Shown here piece after piece: positions 7,040 through 14,055 of a stretch of DNA of 15,966 nt (within the stretch, counting starts at the first letter, position 1; each line of letters begins with the position of its first letter). The notes below the pieces were generated by a model. The model worked only from the letters and a program-made list of their open reading frames with translations, was not told where the DNA came from and did not search any database. A program made the position numbers and the translations under genes. The DNA is from Lachnospiraceae bacterium (GTDB taxonomy: Bacteria; Bacillota; Clostridia; Lachnospirales; Lachnospiraceae): positions 1 through 15,966 of the forward strand of contig JAFUWM010000373.1 in the NCBI GenBank assembly GCA_017483425.1, given 5' to 3'.

Positions 7040-7372
7040 TCACTTAAATGGTGCCTCTACCGGTGTACGGTAAAGTCCGCCTTTATAATCATGGTTTATC
7101 CCGTCTATCGCTATACCGAAGAGATCATGTATCTCGTTCTCATAGAGATAAGCCGCGGGAAACATATCCGTAATGCTCGGAACATGAGCCCCCGGCTCTA
7201 TCGTGACCTTGATATGCCTTATATCGTAGTCCCTGCCGAAAGTATATAAAAGCTCATAATTTCCGCCTATTTTTGTCGCGCAGATCTGGACTAAGCGGTC
7301 TCCGGCAGTCTGTATTTCCTTTATTTTATTAAGGAGACCGATGAGCGGGGTCTCTTCCGTATTTTCAAGCAT
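7040..7372 (-). CDS. echD: EchD-like (NuoC-type) hydrogenase subunit
   Basis: 110 residues, short compared with NuoC but usual for EchD. The conserved core is VPSITDMFPAAYLYENEIHD (64–83) followed by LFGI, the 30-kDa subunit signature that packs against the large subunit. It has no cofactor. Its ATG overlaps the end of echC by 8 nt, and echE follows after 10 nt, consistent with translational coupling and stoichiometric assembly of the hydrophilic arm. Confidence 0.9.
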   Translation of the reverse strand: MLENTEETPLIGLLNKIKEIQTAGDRLVQICATKIGGNYELLYTFGRDYDIRHIKVTIEPGAHVPSITDMFPAAYLYENEIHDLFGIAIDGINHDYKGGLYRTPVEAPFK

Positions 7373-7886
7373 CCTTCTCCTCCATACCAGCTGCTTCGGC
7401 TTTATTATCCGTTTTCTTCAAGGACTCTGCATACTCTGCCGATGTGAGGCTCCTGTATTCTCCACGTTTCATCTTTTCAGACTTCTCGTCAAGTATCTTA
7501 AGAGCCTTTACCACCCCGTCTATAAGCGCCTCCGGTCTCACGGCGCAGCCTGGCACATATACATCTACCGGTATGACCGTATCCGTTCCTCCGAGTATGT
7601 TATAGCAGTCCTTAAATATCCCCCCGTCGCATGCGCATATCCCGCAGGCAAGCACTACCTTGGGATCGGGCATCTGGTCATATATCTGGCGGACCACATC
7701 CTGATTCTGTGAATTGACCCCGCCCGTGCAGAGAAAAATATCCGCGTGTCTCGGGTTTCCGGTATTTATTATACCGAACCTTTCTACATCGAACCTCGGC
7801 GTAGTCGCTGCCAGTACCTCTATATCGCAGCCGTTGCAGCTGCTGCCGTCATAATGCAAAAGCCATGGACTTTTTGAAATCCTCAT
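7365..7886 (-). CDS. echC: EchC-like [NiFe] hydrogenase small subunit (NuoB-type)
   Basis: 173 residues. It carries the single [4Fe-4S] cluster next to the NiFe site, equivalent to N2 of complex I. Likely ligands are Cys17 and Cys20 (SSCNGCDIE), a Cys of LACGICAC (Cys84) and Cys114 in YVPGCAVRP. Extra Cys81, Cys86 and Cys94 are also seen. There is no Tat signal, as expected for a cytoplasm-facing group 4 enzyme. The C-terminal 40 residues are charged and variable. It follows echB by 19 nt and overlaps echD by 8 nt. Confidence 0.93.
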   Translation of the reverse strand: MRISKSPWLLHYDGSSCNGCDIEVLAATTPRFDVERFGIINTGNPRHADIFLCTGGVNSQNQDVVRQIYDQMPDPKVVLACGICACDGGIFKDCYNILGGTDTVIPVDVYVPGCAVRPEALIDGVVKALKILDEKSEKMKRGEYRSLTSAEYAESLKKTDNKAEAAGMEEKDA

Positions 7887-7905
7887 CCTGATTTCCCTCT
7901 TTCTT

Positions 7906-8778
7906 TCACTTACCTATGTAAGACAATATGACAAGATTCATGCCGCCCGCAAATAAGGTCACAAGCCAGGCCGTCTTCAGGAGCACTTCCCACTTGACCC
8001 TCGGGAAAATATTATCTATAAGCGACATGCAAAACATTATCAACACTATGGCAATAAAGGCCCACAGAAAGCTTATCGGATCCGACGTGATAAAAAAGAG
8101 TCCCGCTATACCCAGCATAAGTATCTCCTCATAAAGCTCCGCCAGTTCGGAGAAGCCATATCCCGGTCCCGAAAGATCTCCGGTAAGACCCTTTATAAGC
8201 TCCTGATGCGCATGATGCGAAGTCGAAAGATCAAACGGTGATTTTCTGAATTTGACTATGAGAATGAAGCAAAAGCCGATAAAAAACCCCGGCATTTTTA
8301 TAACAAGGGGAAGCTCTGTGTTGATGATCTCATCTACCCTGAACGATCCGGTCGAAAGGTAAAATCCGACCGCGGTAAGAAGCGTCATAGGTTCATAAGC
8401 CATCATCTGGAGCAGCTCTCTCTGCGCGCCTATCTCAGAATACGCCGCATTCACACTGTATGCCGCAAGAATCAGAAAAACCTCCGCCATTGTGAGAGCA
8501 AACAGCACAAGGAGCACATCCCCTCCGGCAAAAAAGATAGCCCCGCTGAATATGGCAAAGAAACAATGCGCCATTACTAGTATTTTTTGTATATCATTTA
8601 CAGACGTGCTTTCCTTGGAAAAAAGCTTGACTATATCATACCATGGCTGCATCAGCTTCGGTCCTCGCCGCCCCTGCATCCTCGCCGTTACGATCCTGTC
8701 TACACCGGAAAAAAGGCAGGCAATGAACGGAGAGAATACCAGATATATGATAACTGCCGCCGTACTGTAAACCGTCAT
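7906..8778 (-). CDS. echB: EchB-like (NuoH/HycD-type) membrane subunit
   Basis: 290 residues from the ATG at 8776–8778. That start makes an ATGA overlap with the echA stop and has GGAGGG about 8 nt upstream, whereas an ATG 24 nt further up lacks a ribosome binding site. About eight hydrophobic segments. Residues 33–40 (RMQGRRGP) with PWYDIVKLF following are the NuoH-family cytoplasmic loop, and SPFDLSTSHHAHQELIKG is the Ech/HycD-type loop that contacts the hydrophilic arm, with acidic residues in ELAELYEE. The subunit links electron transfer at EchCE to ion movement in the membrane. Confidence 0.93.
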   Translation of the reverse strand: MTVYSTAAVIIYLVFSPFIACLFSGVDRIVTARMQGRRGPKLMQPWYDIVKLFSKESTSVNDIQKILVMAHCFFAIFSGAIFFAGGDVLLVLFALTMAEVFLILAAYSVNAAYSEIGAQRELLQMMAYEPMTLLTAVGFYLSTGSFRVDEIINTELPLVIKMPGFFIGFCFILIVKFRKSPFDLSTSHHAHQELIKGLTGDLSGPGYGFSELAELYEEILMLGIAGLFFITSDPISFLWAFIAIVLIMFCMSLIDNIFPRVKWEVLLKTAWLVTLFAGGMNLVILSYIGK

Positions 8779-10763
8779 ATGAACAGCCCTCCTACCGTAC
8801 ATACCGTGAGCATGACCAAAAGGAACACTGTCGTAAGCATGAGGCTCGGCATTAATAATTTTTTCTCCCCAAAGAAGTCCCGCATATACCAGTTTGCGAG
8901 ATACTGTCCCTTGGCCTCGCCGAAGCTGTCATAGAAGCTCCTGTCGTCACCTGTATTGAAACCTGACATATATGCCAGTACCCGCCTCTCCTGCACGCTG
9001 TTAACGTACTTCATCATAAGCGGCAGTACACACATGCATATGAGCATCACTCCCATTATTATAAAGTCCTCCGTACTTATTGCCGCCACGTTATCGGTTC
9101 CCGATGCCAGACTGAAGACTCCCTCGGATGACTCGGAGGTAACAAATCGGTTTACAGATCCGCTGAAAGCGTTCTGTGTATAAGGAATAACAACCAAAGA
9201 GCTGATCAGCGGGTAAACCAGACAGAGGATTATCGCTATGCAGGCCAACGGACAGATCGCCGTCCACTCACTTCCGTGGACTGTATCTTCATGCTTATCC
9301 GATCCCTTTGATACACTGAAAATCTTCCCGAGCCACTTGATCCAGTAAAACAGGGTCGATGCCGAACCAAAACATAGAAAAAGCGTCAAATACACATATC
9401 CGGAATCAATAAAGGCTTTGAGCGCCGCCCATTTCGCGACACACATGCCCATAGGAACGACGGACATCCCGAATATCCCTATCGTCATAACAAACGCAAG
9501 TCTGGGATATCTCACTATCATGCCGTGCATATCCTCAACATCCCTGCTTCCCGTGGAATTCTCATATGCGCCTACAGACATGAACATCATTGATTTCGTT
9601 ACCGCATGGAAGATCAGGAGCATTATGCCGGCCCACACAGCCTGCGGCATGCCGCAGCCCGCAGCAGCGGTTATAAGCCCGAGATTGGATATGGTGGAAT
9701 ATGCCAGCACCTTTTTGCCGTCAGAAACAGTGATGGCAAGAAGAGATGCCGCAAAGAACGTGAACCCGCCTATAACGGATACCATGATACCCGCGTGAGT
9801 CCCATACATAAGAGGAGACAGCCTCAGCAGAAGATATACGCCTGCCTTTACCATAGTCGCCGAATGAAGAAGCGCCGATGTAGGTGTGGGCGCAACCATC
9901 GCCCCGAGCAGCCAGCCTGAAAACGGCAGCTGCGCTGACTTTGTCAATGCCGCAAAGGACAGCATGACCACGGGAAATATCGCCATAGACGGAAGCGCCG
10001 CAAAAAGCAAAAGCTGCGAAATATTGGTTATCTCCATAACCCCGACGCAGAATACTATCGCCGCCATGAAACCGCAGCCGCCAAGCAGATTCATCCAAAG
10101 CGCTCTGAAAGAATTTGTTACAGCCTCCCGTGTCTGTGAATACCCTATCAAAAGGAAGGAGCAGACCGAAGTTATCTCCCAGAAAAAATACATCCATGAA
10201 AGATTATCTGAACTAATAAGCCCCATCATTGCTCCGAGAAATACAAAAAGCAGTGCCAGAAAGTACCCCGATCTGTCTTTGAATTCCGTGTGATGGTGAT
10301 GATAGTCCCTGATGTAACCAACCGCATACATACATATGAGCGAGCCTACTATACCCACTACAAGCACCATGATCACGGTCAGATGATCGACCTTGATATG
10401 CGACGCAGTCGTCTCGCTGATCCCCGTAAAGTCCAGATACAGCGCCGGCAATGTGCCGAGCGCTGATAGTATCATCACGTAAAACTTCCTGAATCTTATC
10501 GCCTGTGAAAAGACAAGCAGCATCAGACAGAATTCTACTGAAGCCATGACCTCATCCGCTATATGGGTTTTTGACAGATAAAAGGTTCCCATGGTCATGT
10601 CGTGATTCATAAAATTATCGACAGCAAAAAAGATTGAAGCAGCAAGCTCAGCCAGAGCACTGAGGATCACAGCAAATGTACGGATCTTTGAATCCTTTTT
10701 CATGAAAAATATTATAAAAGCCGCAGCAAACGGAAATAAAATAAGAAAAGCCAAAACCGGCAA
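8775..10763 (-). CDS. echA: EchA-like (NuoL/Mrp antiporter-type) ion-pumping subunit
   Basis: 662 residues, normal for EchA/HyfB-type subunits, with about sixteen hydrophobic segments. Antiporter-module residues are visible: Glu196 in FFWEITSVCSF, Lys275 in LTKSAQLPFSGWL, and His300 and Lys306 in PTPTSALLHSATMVKAG. A His cluster, YHHHHTE, lies in a loop around residue 155. Translation very probably starts at TTG (10761–10763): an AGGAGGG sits 7–8 nt upstream and the next residues begin the first membrane helix. First gene of the hydrogenase operon; it ends in an ATGA overlap with echB. It should move H+ or Na+ during ferredoxin-dependent H2 evolution; the coupling ion cannot be told from sequence. 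Confidence 0.93.
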   Translation of the reverse strand: MPVLAFLILFPFAAAFIIFFMKKDSKIRTFAVILSALAELAASIFFAVDNFMNHDMTMGTFYLSKTHIADEVMASVEFCLMLLVFSQAIRFRKFYVMILSALGTLPALYLDFTGISETTASHIKVDHLTVIMVLVVGIVGSLICMYAVGYIRDYHHHHTEFKDRSGYFLALLFVFLGAMMGLISSDNLSWMYFFWEITSVCSFLLIGYSQTREAVTNSFRALWMNLLGGCGFMAAIVFCVGVMEITNISQLLLFAALPSMAIFPVVMLSFAALTKSAQLPFSGWLLGAMVAPTPTSALLHSATMVKAGVYLLLRLSPLMYGTHAGIMVSVIGGFTFFAASLLAITVSDGKKVLAYSTISNLGLITAAAGCGMPQAVWAGIMLLIFHAVTKSMMFMSVGAYENSTGSRDVEDMHGMIVRYPRLAFVMTIGIFGMSVVPMGMCVAKWAALKAFIDSGYVYLTLFLCFGSASTLFYWIKWLGKIFSVSKGSDKHEDTVHGSEWTAICPLACIAIILCLVYPLISSLVVIPYTQNAFSGSVNRFVTSESSEGVFSLASGTDNVAAISTEDFIIMGVMLICMCVLPLMMKYVNSVQERRVLAYMSGFNTGDDRSFYDSFGEAKGQYLANWYMRDFFGEKKLLMPSLMLTTVFLLVMLTVCTVGGLFI

Positions 10764-10805
10764 ATCTGTCCCTCCTCTATATTAATAAATCCCATAATCC
10801 GTAAT

Positions 10806-10834
10806 ATCATAACACTAAAGCAGCCATACTTCAA
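10806..10834 (-). promoter_or_regulatory. Predicted promoter of the ech–hypF operon
   Basis: On the minus strand, TTGAAG (10829–10834) and TATGAT (10806–10811) are spaced 17 nt apart, 4 and 5 of 6 matches. Transcription would begin near 10799 with a leader of about 36 nt to the TTG start of echA. The -35 box overlaps the stop region of the preceding membrane-protein gene, and no terminator separates the two, so read-through is also possible. Confidence 0.5.
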
Positions 10835-12564
10835 ACTGTTCCGGTTGCTTCAAGAGGCACTTCTCCGCTTTTAGCCAGAACCCAGAATTCAACGTCATAA
10901 TCAACCCATCCCATCTCAAGGCCAAGAGTGTCCAGCTTTACATACCCGGCTCCCTCCAGGGCTTCCGCGCTGACAAATTCCTCCGCATCTTCGTCTGTCG
11001 CCGTTTTCATCACGAGACTGTACTTTCGTTCCGTGACCTTCTTCCTCATCTCTTCCCTGTACCGGATATGCTGCTCCATAAGCCTGCCCGCATAAGGAAA
11101 AATCCTCTGATAAAATTCCGTAGCGTTATATTCATCCAGGAATTTCTGATGTATCGCCATTTCGTGCCCGTTGTCATAGAGATATCTCCCCGATGCCAGT
11201 GCGTTTATTCCTAAAGGCGCCCTGTACAGGAGCTCTCCGGATTCAGCGTAAGCATCGCAGTAGTTATAAGCCTTTTCCCATACGGCCATAGCCTCATCGC
11301 TTTTTTCATAATACGGAAGCCTTGAGTCCACCCTGTATGTCGTATACATCACCATGAACATCAGAAGCGCAAAATAAGCCCATCTGAAATACCTGTGGAT
11401 TTCATCATCAAGAGCATCCCTTTCAGCAGAGATAAAAGAGTAGATAACTACAGAGGGCATAAGGAGCTCAAGATAGTATGAAAGCCACGCTCCGTCATTC
11501 TGTCCCAGAAAGAGCAGAGCCATAAATGCGACACCTGAATGGATCACAAAAAGTCTGCTGCAGTTAAACCTGGGGGTCTTAGTGGCAAACGCTCTTACAA
11601 CTCCCGCTATCATCCCGGCAAAAACAAAAAGGAAGATGCTTATAAGGCTTCTCAGCTGGAGCAGCTCAAATGCCCAGCCGGTCGGCGGCAGCTGCACTGC
11701 CTGCTCCTCCGGAGAAACCAGTGCTTCCCCTATAAGCCCGATACTTGAAAACAACGGACGCGATACCGCGACAGACTGTCCCGATACCCCGTGTACGATC
11801 AGAAGCGTATATGTAAAATACAGAGGACATGTGTAATTTACCACCGCGACTGATCCCACAAGCAGCAGTATGCCGGAAATCGAAAGCCTTACACATGCTC
11901 TTATATCAGTTATCAGCTTATAGAAAAAGAGACTTGCCGCTATGATCACAAAATACTGCTTGGTATATAAAAGAGCCACTGCAAGCGCAGCCTCTATGTA
12001 TTCCTTTCCATGTATCCTTTTTCTCGTCTCGATAAAGAAGATCAGAACAAGGATCGTTACCCCCAGAGTATCCGGTACAGCATTCACATACCCATATCTC
12101 CAGGTACAGACTATGGTTAATAAAAAAACACAGACAGACGGCAGTAATGTCTCCGTGTTTTCATGAGTGATGACGGCAGCCATAAGCGCGGCTGCCAGCA
12201 CGCATATCAGCGCAACAATATAGTGCAGCACAAATATGTCCATAAAAGACAGGATAAAATGTATCCCCGCTACAATGAGCGAGAAAAGAGGTCCATACTG
12301 ATATACGCATCCCGGCGCATCTTCCTCCAAAACATCAAGAGCATACGGATTTACACCTTTTATAAAAGCCAGTGTCAGATCAAAATTAGCCGGTTCCCTG
12401 TATTCATTGGGTATGTGTGTACTTGAAAAAGCGGCTCTGCATATCCCGCTCAAAAAAAAGACAGTATAAAGGATCACTGCAAAAGCCACGATATTAAAAA
12501 CAAGCCGGCGGCGCATGCCACCGGCTGTATCATAAAATCTGTCTGCTTTGGGATTAAATCTCAA
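10831..12564 (-). CDS. Polytopic membrane protein, putative GT-C-type glycosyltransferase
   Basis: 577 residues with about ten hydrophobic segments between residues 20 and 420, then a soluble C-terminal domain of about 150 residues. The first external loop carries EYREPANFDLTLAFIKGVNP followed later by YQYGPLF. Acidic residues here and a Lys-Gln after LLY (LLYTKQYF) recall GT-C lipid-linked-sugar transferases of the GT39/GT87/DUF2029 type, but I cannot name the family. The substrate would be a polyprenyl-phosphate sugar on the outer face; this is inferred. The start is probably TTG at 12562–12564, with GAGGG 5 nt upstream; it overlaps the end of the preceding DUF6465-type gene by 11 nt, suggesting coupling. 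An alternative ATG lies 16 codons later without a good ribosome binding site. Confidence 0.65.
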   Translation of the reverse strand: MRFNPKADRFYDTAGGMRRRLVFNIVAFAVILYTVFFLSGICRAAFSSTHIPNEYREPANFDLTLAFIKGVNPYALDVLEEDAPGCVYQYGPLFSLIVAGIHFILSFMDIFVLHYIVALICVLAAALMAAVITHENTETLLPSVCVFLLTIVCTWRYGYVNAVPDTLGVTILVLIFFIETRKRIHGKEYIEAALAVALLYTKQYFVIIAASLFFYKLITDIRACVRLSISGILLLVGSVAVVNYTCPLYFTYTLLIVHGVSGQSVAVSRPLFSSIGLIGEALVSPEEQAVQLPPTGWAFELLQLRSLISIFLFVFAGMIAGVVRAFATKTPRFNCSRLFVIHSGVAFMALLFLGQNDGAWLSYYLELLMPSVVIYSFISAERDALDDEIHRYFRWAYFALLMFMVMYTTYRVDSRLPYYEKSDEAMAVWEKAYNYCDAYAESGELLYRAPLGINALASGRYLYDNGHEMAIHQKFLDEYNATEFYQRIFPYAGRLMEQHIRYREEMRKKVTERKYSLVMKTATDEDAEEFVSAEALEGAGYVKLDTLGLEMGWVDYDVEFWVLAKSGEVPLEATGTV

Positions 12565-13162
12565 AACGTCCCTCAGTTCCGTCGTTAGTTACAAAGTATA
12601 CTGCAGACTCTTCGGGCTTGAAATAATAGTCAACCTTCTTTACCTCTGAAGTCTTGCGTCCCAGATCATATGTCCACACATCCTCAAAAATCTTATCAAG
12701 ATCTGCTTTTGTGATATCGCGTCCATTAAACTGGACAGTGAGAACTGTACTTAAAGCTGCTGCCTTAGAAGCTGCTGCTTTCTTAGCTGCCGGCTTCTTT
12801 GCTGCAGGTTTTTTAGCCGTTGTAGCCTTCTTTGCCGCTGCCGGTTTCTTTGCTGCAGGCTTGGCAGCTGTCGTCTTTGAAGCTGCCGCTTTCTTCTCTA
12901 TAGGCTTTGCAGCAGGTGCCTTCTTAGCTGCAGCAGGTTTTGCGGCTGCCTTTTTAGCTGCCGGCTTCTTTGCTGCAGGCTTTTTAGCCGTTGTAGTCTT
13001 CTTTGCTGTTGCAGACTTCTTTGCTGTATCATCCTTATTTGCTGCCGCAGCTGCTTCTGCTTTCTGTTTTGCCTTCGGTTCTTCAATGGAGTTGATCTTC
13101 ACCACTCCGTCTGCAGGCTTCTCGTTTGCTGCGGAAGCGACTGCCCTTTTAATGATTGCCAT
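12554..13162 (-). CDS. Histone-H1-like Lys/Ala-rich protein with C-terminal DUF6465-type domain
   Basis: 202 residues in two parts. Residues about 28–137 are almost only Ala, Lys, Pro, Thr and Ser in PAAKK-type repeats, like the tails of histone H1 and bacterial H1-like proteins, so nucleic-acid binding is likely. Residues 138–202 form a small alpha/beta domain (LTVQFNGRDI, then AVYFVTNDGTEGRFEI) resembling DUF6465 of Lachnospiraceae; this family name is from memory. Between these, an 18-residue block is duplicated (53–70 and 110–127). The ATG has AAGGGAG upstream and a promoter with a consensus -35. A nucleoid or DNA-associated role is inferred from composition; no function is established to my knowledge. 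Confidence 0.75.
   Translation of the reverse strand: MAIIKRAVASAANEKPADGVVKINSIEEPKAKQKAEAAAAANKDDTAKKSATAKKTTTAKKPAAKKPAAKKAAAKPAAAKKAPAAKPIEKKAAASKTTAAKPAAKKPAAAKKATTAKKPAAKKPAAKKAAASKAAALSTVLTVQFNGRDITKADLDKIFEDVWTYDLGRKTSEVKKVDYYFKPEESAVYFVTNDGTEGRFEI
12783..12835 (-). repeat. 53-nt direct repeat, copy 2 (within Lys/Ala-rich gene)
   Basis: This 53-nt block matches 12954–13006 at 51 of 53 positions and encodes residues 110–127 (AKKATTAKKPAAKKPAAK). The near-identity at the DNA level, including third codon positions, suggests recent internal duplication or conversion rather than only selection on composition. Confidence 0.8.
12954..13006 (-). repeat. 53-nt direct repeat, copy 1 (within Lys/Ala-rich gene)
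   Basis: This is the partner of 12783–12835, offset by 171 nt (57 codons), so both copies are in the same frame. It encodes residues 53–70 (AKKTTTAKKPAAKKPAAK). Shorter GCTGC/TTCTTTGC units fill the DNA between the copies. Confidence 0.8.
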
Positions 13163-13213
13163 TGTTTTCTCCCTTCCAAATCAATGAACAAAAAATAATT
13201 ATTTTCTGCGGTT

Positions 13214-13242
13214 AGTGTAGTCCAAACGCATGATATTGTCAA
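13214..13242 (-). promoter_or_regulatory. Predicted promoter of the DUF6465-type gene
   Basis: On the minus strand a perfect -35 box TTGACA (13237–13242) and TACACT (13214–13219, 4 of 6) are separated by 17 nt. The leader would be about 45 nt. It lies directly after the cyclophilin stop at 13252, so the gene can be expressed independently of ppiB. Confidence 0.6.
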
Positions 13243-13251
13243 CAAAAACCG

Positions 13252-13782
13252 TTATTTTTTCTCCGGTTCGGGGTAATCTATGCCGAATGTTTCAACTGTG
13301 ACGCTTTTTATCTTTTGCTCTGAAAGCGGTCTGTCATTCCAGTCTGTCTCAGTTTCAGCTATCGAATTTACAACGTCCATTCCTTCTATGACTTTTCCAA
13401 ATGCCGCATATTCTCCGTCAAGATGAGGTGAGTTTTTGTGCATAACAAAAAACTGGGAACCAGCGCTGTCCGGCTCCATGGCCCGTGCCATGGAGAGAAC
13501 TCCCGCTGAATGCTTCAGATCATTCCTGAACCCGTTATTTGAAAACTCTCCTTTAATGGAATAGCCGGGTCCTCCCATACCTGTGCCGTCGGGATCTCCT
13601 CCCTGTATCATGAACCCTTTTATCACTCTGTGAAATATAACCCCGTCGTAGAATTTTTTTGAAATAAGTGAAATAAAATTATTCACTGTATTGGGTGCGA
13701 TATCAGGATAAAGCTCCGCCTTGAATCCCTTTCCGTCCTCCATAGTAAAGGTAACTACGGGGTTTTTCTTCTCGTCTGCCAT
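13252..13782 (-). CDS. ppiB: Cyclophilin-type peptidyl-prolyl cis-trans isomerase
   Basis: 176 residues, full cyclophilin domain. The active-site segment FHRVIKGFMIQGGDPDGTG contains the catalytic Arg52 and Gln60, followed by AGSQFFVM (Gln110, Phe112) and HLDGEYAAFG. His120 stands where human cyclophilin A has its Trp121, common in bacterial forms. There is no signal peptide, so it should act in the cytoplasm on Xaa-Pro bonds during protein folding. The ATG has GGAGGG upstream. It is separated from fba by a hairpin-bearing spacer and has its own -10 box. Confidence 0.96.
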   Translation of the reverse strand: MADEKKNPVVTFTMEDGKGFKAELYPDIAPNTVNNFISLISKKFYDGVIFHRVIKGFMIQGGDPDGTGMGGPGYSIKGEFSNNGFRNDLKHSAGVLSMARAMEPDSAGSQFFVMHKNSPHLDGEYAAFGKVIEGMDVVNSIAETETDWNDRPLSEQKIKSVTVETFGIDYPEPEKK

Positions 13783-13864
13783 CTTAATTCCCTCCGTTCA
13801 TTATTTGTTCATAATTCATTAAAAAAAGATTTATGTATACAAAATTATTTATTAACTTTCAATC

Positions 13865-13870
13865 ATTATA
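13865..13870 (-). promoter_or_regulatory. Candidate -10 box for ppiB
   Basis: A perfect TATAAT is read on the minus strand, about 82 nt upstream of the ppiB ATG. No good -35 box lies 16–18 nt further up (only TTTATT), so either upstream AT-rich DNA compensates or the call is chance in AT-rich sequence. Confidence 0.35.
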
Positions 13871-13937
13871 CTAGGTATCATAAAAGAAATAAATAAAAAA
13901 GACAGCTTCGTTATTACAAAAACTTTTTCATAAAAAT

Positions 13938-13962
13938 GCCCGGTATCCGAAGGATGCCGGGC
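13938..13962. terminator. Hairpin with T-tracts, likely (bidirectional) terminator after fba
   Basis: GCCCGGTATCC and GGATGCCGGGC flank a GAA loop (11 pairs). On the minus strand it is followed by ATTTTTATG, fitting termination of fba, but that strand has one A·C mismatch. On the plus strand the same position is a G·U pair, and TCCTCCCTTTTTT follows. Confidence 0.65.
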
Positions 13963-14009
13963 TCCTCCCTTTTTTACGACCTTTTCACATACAAATCTTC
14001 AAAATAAAT

Positions 14010-14033
14010 GACCCACGCCAAAAGGCGTGGGTC
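14010..14033 (-). terminator. Perfect 10-bp hairpin just downstream of fba
   Basis: GACCCACGCC and GGCGTGGGTC with a 4-nt loop, about 22 nt after the fba stop. On the minus strand it is followed by ATTTATTTTG, a broken U-tract. It forms a tandem with the second hairpin about 50 nt further downstream and may terminate or stabilise the fba 3' end. Confidence 0.6.
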
Positions 14034-14055
14034 GGCATATATATGCTTTTTAAAT

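Larger units (their letters stand above)
13783..14055. other. 273-bp AT-rich spacer between ppiB and fba
   Basis: No coding frame of note. It holds the two hairpins downstream of fba (13938–13962 and 14010–14033), a 12-nt palindrome GCATATATATGC (14035–14046), the -10 box for ppiB (13865–13870), and a very AT-rich leader (about 75 nt) with reiterated TTCAT/TTCATAATTCAT words at 13797–13820. Nothing that reads as tRNA, riboswitch or a small gene. Confidence 0.7.

Noticed and set aside
8779..8802. Longer EchB start eight codons upstream
   Set aside because: It has no ribosome binding site. The ATG at 8778 has GGAGGG at good spacing and forms an ATGA overlap with the echA stop.
12783..13006. 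Repeats as a possible CRISPR array or mobile repeat
   Set aside because: There are only two long copies, 171 nt apart, in frame within one gene and filled with related codons; this is protein-level low complexity.
12654..13187. Plus-strand frame of 177 residues, rich in Ala, Phe and Gly and resembling a membrane protein
   Set aside because: It is the antisense shadow of the Lys/Ala-rich gene: AAG/GCA codons read backwards give Phe/Ala. It has no ribosome binding site.
13247..13268. Possible terminator after ppiB (AACCG/CGGTT)
   Set aside because: Only five pairs with a 12-nt loop and a short T-run; too weak to call.
13783..13937. Possible riboswitch or small RNA in the ppiB leader
   Set aside because: The sequence is AT-rich with short reiterated words and no conserved aptamer-like structure that I can see.
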